DNA from: Bacteroidota bacterium
GTDB lineage: Bacteria; Bacteroidota; Ignavibacteria; Ignavibacteriales; Ignavibacteriaceae
DNA: 17,447 nt
NCBI GenBank assembly: GCA_023406915.1
Contig: JAEXTR010000314.1
Location: forward strand, 1 to 17,447
Direction of reading: 5' to 3'
Shown: one piece after another, positions 14,124-17,447 of the stretch
Position numbering within the stretch: position 1 is the first letter of the stretch
How the letters are laid out: every line of letters starts with the position of its first letter
Made by a program: the position numbers and the translations under genes
The notes under the pieces: generated by a model
What the model saw: the letters and a program-made list of their open reading frames with translations, nothing else
Database searches by the model: none
What the model was told of the DNA's origin: nothing

Positions 14124-16382
14124 TTAGAACCTGGCCTGTACTTCAGTCAGGTATTCTTTCACCTGCCGAATAACCGATTCCCACTCACCCGGAGCGTGTT
14201 GACGGAAAAGGAACATGTTTTGATAATACGGTGAGTCAGTGCGGTCTGAAAACCAGCGCCAGTCAGCAGCATACGCTAACAGGAGTACTGTATGCTTTCC
14301 CAATGCACCTGAGAGATGTGCAACCGACGTACACACCGTAACTACAATATCAAGTTGCGAGATGAGGGAAGCTGTATCGCTGAAGTCTTTGATGTATCTA
14401 TGTGAGGGAACAGTATTTTTTAATGAACAAAAAATTGCATCGTACTCATCATCCCTGTTCATCTGCAGGCAGAACCATGAGGTGTCAGGTATTCTCATTA
14501 GAGGGGTCAATAATTCCGGTGGTAATGACCTTCTGAAATCGTTCACTTGTTTCTTATTCCCGCCCCAGACAAAACCTATTTTTAGATTTTTTACAGCAGT
14601 CATGTTCTTCCACTTATTAGCTGTTTCTGAGTCGGGGATCAGGTACTTACCTGCGTCAGTAATATCAGCAAGTTCTTTCGTAAAAAATCCTGGTAGCGAC
14701 ATCACAGGAATGATATAATCACACTGACTGATGACACCGGGAGTTTCACTCTTCTTCAGTAGTTTAGATATCCATGAAACATTTTGAAAGAGTGGGTGCA
14801 GCTCAAGCGGCAGTTCCACAAATACTTCTGCTCCAATCTCAACCAGGGTCTTAACGTACCTGATAAACTGAATCGTGTCCCCTAATCCCTGCTCATGATA
14901 CACTAATACTTTGCTTCCAGCAATGTCTGCCTTATCTGCAGGCATCTTGTAAGGTAGTCTCTGTTCTTTTTTAAGCCGCCACTCATAATGGAAGAACCCC
15001 TCCTCAAGTTTTCCCTGAACCAGAAGAATCATACTAAGATTTTTATGCAATTCAGGGGAATCACTTTGTAGTTGAATTGCACGTTTTAGAATTCTCTCGG
15101 CAAATTCATACTGCCTTGTCTGATACAGATACATTCCATAGTTGTTCAGCAATTCTGGCATCGTTGATGTGATTGCGAGCGCCCGTTTGAAGCACTCCTC
15201 TGCCTTCCGGTATTCATCCTTATTCAACCAGATCATACCCAGATCATTCAAGGCCTTAGTGTGCCTGGGCTCAATTTCCAATACCTGATGATACACCTGA
15301 ATTACTTCTGGCTCGGGGGCATTGCCATGCAGCAGGTTTGCAAGGTTATACAGAATTTCCGGATGAGATGGATTCAGGATGGCAGCCATTTTTATCCATG
15401 CAAGCGCATCTTTTAGCCTCCCATCTTCTTTACAAATTATGGCAAGTTGGTTCATAGATACCCAGTCGTTTTTATCTTGTTCAATCAACTGTACCAAATG
15501 CCTCTCAGCTGACTGAGTATCACCCATTCTGCTTAAACCGTCTGCAAGAATTCGGTCCAGGAGAGGCGATGCCATCATACCTGCTCTTGCTTTCTCAATG
15601 AACGTAAGAAGTTCTTCATACCTGCCCGACTCCAGAAGGACATCCGCATACTCCTCTGCAACAGTGCTACTCAGTTCCTGAAGTTCCAACGCTCTTCTGT
15701 AAAGATCGGAGGTAACCACAGGGTCCCGACCAGTTCTTCTAAACATTCTTGCCAGATTAAGTGCAGCAATACCATCCTGATTTTCAGATACCAGCTCTTC
15801 ATACAACTCAGCAGCACGATTAAAGTGACCAAGATTATCATGGCAAAGTGCGACGTGCAAAAAGTATCCGGAAGGAATCGGGTTTTTATCATGCATTGAA
15901 TGCAGGAGGGTCAATGCATCTTCGTATTCTTTTAGGTGGATTTTACATACTGCCAGGTTATAACGGTATTCTGTGTCTTCCGGTTCAAGCGAAACTGCCT
16001 TCTGAAAGAGTGTTTTACCATCCTCAGGACTCCCCCCTGCTGTTTGATACATTCCGGCAAGATTGTACAATTCCGCACAATGGGGGTGGCTCTTGATACC
16101 AAGGAGTGCTGTTTCCAGCGCTTTTTGTGAATCAGTCATGGACTGCAATACACAGAGCATTATAAATGAATTTTTGTCGCACTCAGGCAATCCGATATCA
16201 TGTTCCAGCGCAACTTCTGCGGTTTTTCTATCATCTATCTGAAAAGCCATATATCCAAGAATCGGGTACAATTCCTTTGCATCAGGATTCTGATTCAGGA
16301 ACTCCCTGAGCATTATCACGGCTTCCTGGCGGTTGCCTTTCCGAAACTCATTGACCGCTGTCTTCTTCAACTGGTCAATCAC
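14124..16382 (-). CDS. TPR-repeat protein fused to a GT9-like glycosyltransferase (copy 2), candidate flagellin glycosyltransferase
   Basis: A 752-aa protein with the same plan as copy 1. Tetratricopeptide repeats fill residues 1 to about 470 (for example HTKALNDLGMIWLNKDEYRKA and MPELLNNYGMYLYQTRQYEFA). A GT-B-type domain follows from about 490: VLVYHEQGLGDTIQ, IGFVWGGNKKQVNDFRRSLP, VVTVCTSVAHLSGALGK and AADWRW. Where copy 1 has VDT, this copy has VCT (Cys684), so donor use may differ. The start is GTG at 16382; an in-frame stop lies five codons upstream and AAGAAG precedes the GTG. There is no signal peptide. It lies upstream of flagellin C and divergent from a CgeB-like glycosyltransferase, which supports a role in flagellin or surface glycosylation. 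The substrate is unknown. Confidence 0.85.
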   Translation of the reverse strand: MIDQLKKTAVNEFRKGNRQEAVIMLREFLNQNPDAKELYPILGYMAFQIDDRKTAEVALEHDIGLPECDKNSFIMLCVLQSMTDSQKALETALLGIKSHPHCAELYNLAGMYQTAGGSPEDGKTLFQKAVSLEPEDTEYRYNLAVCKIHLKEYEDALTLLHSMHDKNPIPSGYFLHVALCHDNLGHFNRAAELYEELVSENQDGIAALNLARMFRRTGRDPVVTSDLYRRALELQELSSTVAEEYADVLLESGRYEELLTFIEKARAGMMASPLLDRILADGLSRMGDTQSAERHLVQLIEQDKNDWVSMNQLAIICKEDGRLKDALAWIKMAAILNPSHPEILYNLANLLHGNAPEPEVIQVYHQVLEIEPRHTKALNDLGMIWLNKDEYRKAEECFKRALAITSTMPELLNNYGMYLYQTRQYEFAERILKRAIQLQSDSPELHKNLSMILLVQGKLEEGFFHYEWRLKKEQRLPYKMPADKADIAGSKVLVYHEQGLGDTIQFIRYVKTLVEIGAEVFVELPLELHPLFQNVSWISKLLKKSETPGVISQCDYIIPVMSLPGFFTKELADITDAGKYLIPDSETANKWKNMTAVKNLKIGFVWGGNKKQVNDFRRSLPPELLTPLMRIPDTSWFCLQMNRDDEYDAIFCSLKNTVPSHRYIKDFSDTASLISQLDIVVTVCTSVAHLSGALGKHTVLLLAYAADWRWFSDRTDSPYYQNMFLFRQHAPGEWESVIRQVKEYLTEVQARF

Positions 16383-16477
16383 GAAATTCTTCTTTCATAA
16401 TTGTAAATTCCATAGTAAGTTATAATACGATTTTAATACAAGAATCAAAAATACTACTCATAAATCAGAGCCGTGCC
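16383..16477. promoter_or_regulatory. Divergent promoter region between two glycosyltransferase genes
   Basis: This 95-bp AT-rich gap must drive both genes. On plus, TATAAT at 16421-16426 is a perfect -10 without a good -35. On minus, TTGATT (16443-16448), 18 bases, TATAAC (16419-16424). The two -10 boxes overlap, so the promoters would compete. No sigma-28 element is present. Confidence 0.35.
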
Positions 16478-17447
16478 ATGCAGAAACTCACAATCTGGCT
16501 TTCTTACGTTTCGTATCCAGTAACAACAGCCGTTTATTTTGAAAGGGCACTCAGAAAGCACCACCAGGTAATCACCCTTGGACCAAAAATCGGAGATAAA
16601 ATTGTAGAGATGTGGAACCTGCAGAATATGAAGGTCCCTATCGTTGATCTTGATATTCCATGCGATTCCTCATTTAGTTTCGCTGAAGCTCTGAAAGTAA
16701 TGCCGGCTCACCTTCATCCCAATCTTTTCCTATGGGTTGAGTCAGTCAATATATTCTTTCCGCAGAATCTGAGTCAGCTCACCTGTCCGAAAGCATGTTA
16801 TCTGATTGATTCACATCTGAACCTTCCACAGCATCTTGAATGGGCAAAACACTTCGATTATGTGTTTATTGCTCAGAAAGAGTATATCAGTGACTTCAAA
16901 GCAGCTGGGATTGCTCATGTGTACTGGATACCTCTGGGAGCTGATCCTGTATTGATGTCTCCCGGGGATGATGAGAGAGTATATGATATTGGATTTGTTG
17001 GGTCTGTTGGTATCGGATCCAGAAGAGAAACTTTGCTCAATAAGCTGGCAGAAGAGCACAACATTCACTATGAACGGGCTTTCTGGGATGAGATGGTTGC
17101 TGTATTCAGAAAGTCAAGGATCGTGTTTAATAACGCCGTGAAAAACGATCTGAATATGAGATTCTTTGAAGTAATGTCAACTGGTGCATGTCTTCTCTCT
17201 GATATGACGTATGGTAACGGTCAGGAAGAAATGTTTATTGAAGGTGAAGATTACATTGCCTACGATGATAGCACGATCACAGAAGTAGTATCCAGGTACC
17301 TTCCCGATCAGCATTTGTGCGAACAGATGGCACAGCGTGGGATGAGACTAATCCTGAATGCCCATACATATGAACACAGAGTCCTTGATCTGATAGATGT
17401 GGCAGTACACGGGAAAAGTGATACATTTAGCGCGGTAGAGCTCAGAC
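16478..17447 (+). CDS. CgeB-like family 1/4-type glycosyltransferase, 3' end outside window
   Basis: An open frame of 323 codons from the ATG at 16478 to the window edge, with no stop; it is the only plus-strand gene. The protein starts MQKLTIWLSYVSYPVTTAVY, has no signal peptide, and resembles the CgeB group of GT-B glycosyltransferases. Visible features are LIDSHLN (109-115), the linker IPLGADP (151-157), the second-domain start DIGFVGSVGIGSRRETLL (170-187), and NMRFFEVMSTGACLLSD (226-242), where Glu231 is in the place of the conserved donor-binding glutamate. It then follows the usual end of such domains (EMFIEGEDYIAY). The SD is weak. It is divergent from the TPR-glycosyltransferase of flagellin C and may add a later sugar to the same glycan, but this rests on position only. 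Confidence 0.8.
   Translation, partial: MQKLTIWLSYVSYPVTTAVYFERALRKHHQVITLGPKIGDKIVEMWNLQNMKVPIVDLDIPCDSSFSFAEALKVMPAHLHPNLFLWVESVNIFFPQNLSQLTCPKACYLIDSHLNLPQHLEWAKHFDYVFIAQKEYISDFKAAGIAHVYWIPLGADPVLMSPGDDERVYDIGFVGSVGIGSRRETLLNKLAEEHNIHYERAFWDEMVAVFRKSRIVFNNAVKNDLNMRFFEVMSTGACLLSDMTYGNGQEEMFIEGEDYIAYDDSTITEVVSRYLPDQHLCEQMAQRGMRLILNAHTYEHRVLDLIDVAVHGKSDTFSAVELR

Noticed and set aside
13995..14234. 79-residue plus-strand frame in the gap before the TPR-glycosyltransferase copy 2 stop
   Set aside because: No ribosome-binding site or domain, and its second half is antisense to the glycosyltransferase.
7740..16400. CRISPR array or phage/integrase module
   Set aside because: No regularly spaced direct repeats and no recombinase, transposase or phage gene; the repeated sequence is duplicated flagellin genes.
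16458..16477. TGGCAC on the minus strand upstream of TPR-glycosyltransferase copy 2 as a sigma-54 site
   Set aside because: The -24 half is perfect but nothing like TTGC follows at the required spacing.
16811..17068. 85-residue minus-strand open frame at the right end
   Set aside because: It overlaps the CgeB-like glycosyltransferase, whose motifs run through the same stretch on the plus strand.

Overview
The window is almost entirely a flagellar filament-assembly and regulation locus, with the edge of a chemotaxis operon at its left end and a second glycosyltransferase region starting at its right end. All genes but the last lie on the minus strand, so the transcription order runs from right to left. 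The moderate AT-richness, mixed use of Shine-Dalgarno and SD-less starts, short (284-291 aa) flagellins and TPR-glycosyltransferase fusions suggest a flagellated bacterium of the Ignavibacteria/Chlorobi side of the FCB group. This is an impression from protein sequence style only, not a database result.

Layout, right to left. At 16478-17447 (+) is a CgeB-like glycosyltransferase cut by the window end. Divergent from it is a module that occurs twice: TPR-glycosyltransferase (14124-16382), flagellin C (12982-13857), FliS2 (12436-12786), then flagellin B (11358-12212), then TPR-glycosyltransferase (8871-11177), flagellin A (7905-8780), FliS1 (7367-7714). FliS1 begins a tightly packed operon: fliS, fliD, a small coiled-coil protein, flgM. 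After a strong hairpin come a compact histidine kinase and an NtrC-type sigma-54 activator (2761-4882). Last come a HEAT-repeat protein, CheR and the start of a CheY-like receiver (1-2509).

Regulation is unusually readable. Each flagellin has a near-consensus sigma-28 promoter (TAAACTTT/A, 11-bp gap, NNCGATAA), and the sigma-28 anti-factor FlgM is encoded in the same locus. The leaders of flagellins A and C share a short hairpin with a GGA loop plus a second GGA at the ribosome-binding site. That is the layout used by CsrA to control flagellin translation in other bacteria. Flagellin B lacks this and has its own small hairpin exposing the SD. The fliS1-fliD operon has a consensus sigma-70 promoter (TTGACA, 17 bp, TATATT), so the chaperone, cap and anti-sigma factor are probably made before the filament proteins.

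The genes fit one job. The kinase/NtrC pair would activate the mid-stage flagellar genes, and FlgM would hold sigma-28 until the hook is complete. Sigma-28 would then switch on three flagellins, FliS proteins would chaperone them, FliD would cap the filament, and the TPR-glycosyltransferases next to the flagellin genes probably decorate the flagellins. The most interesting points are the duplicated glycosyltransferase-flagellin-FliS cassette, the mosaic flagellin C, the CsrA-type leaders on two of three flagellins, and a long inverted-repeat element (12319-12423) that no gene explains.
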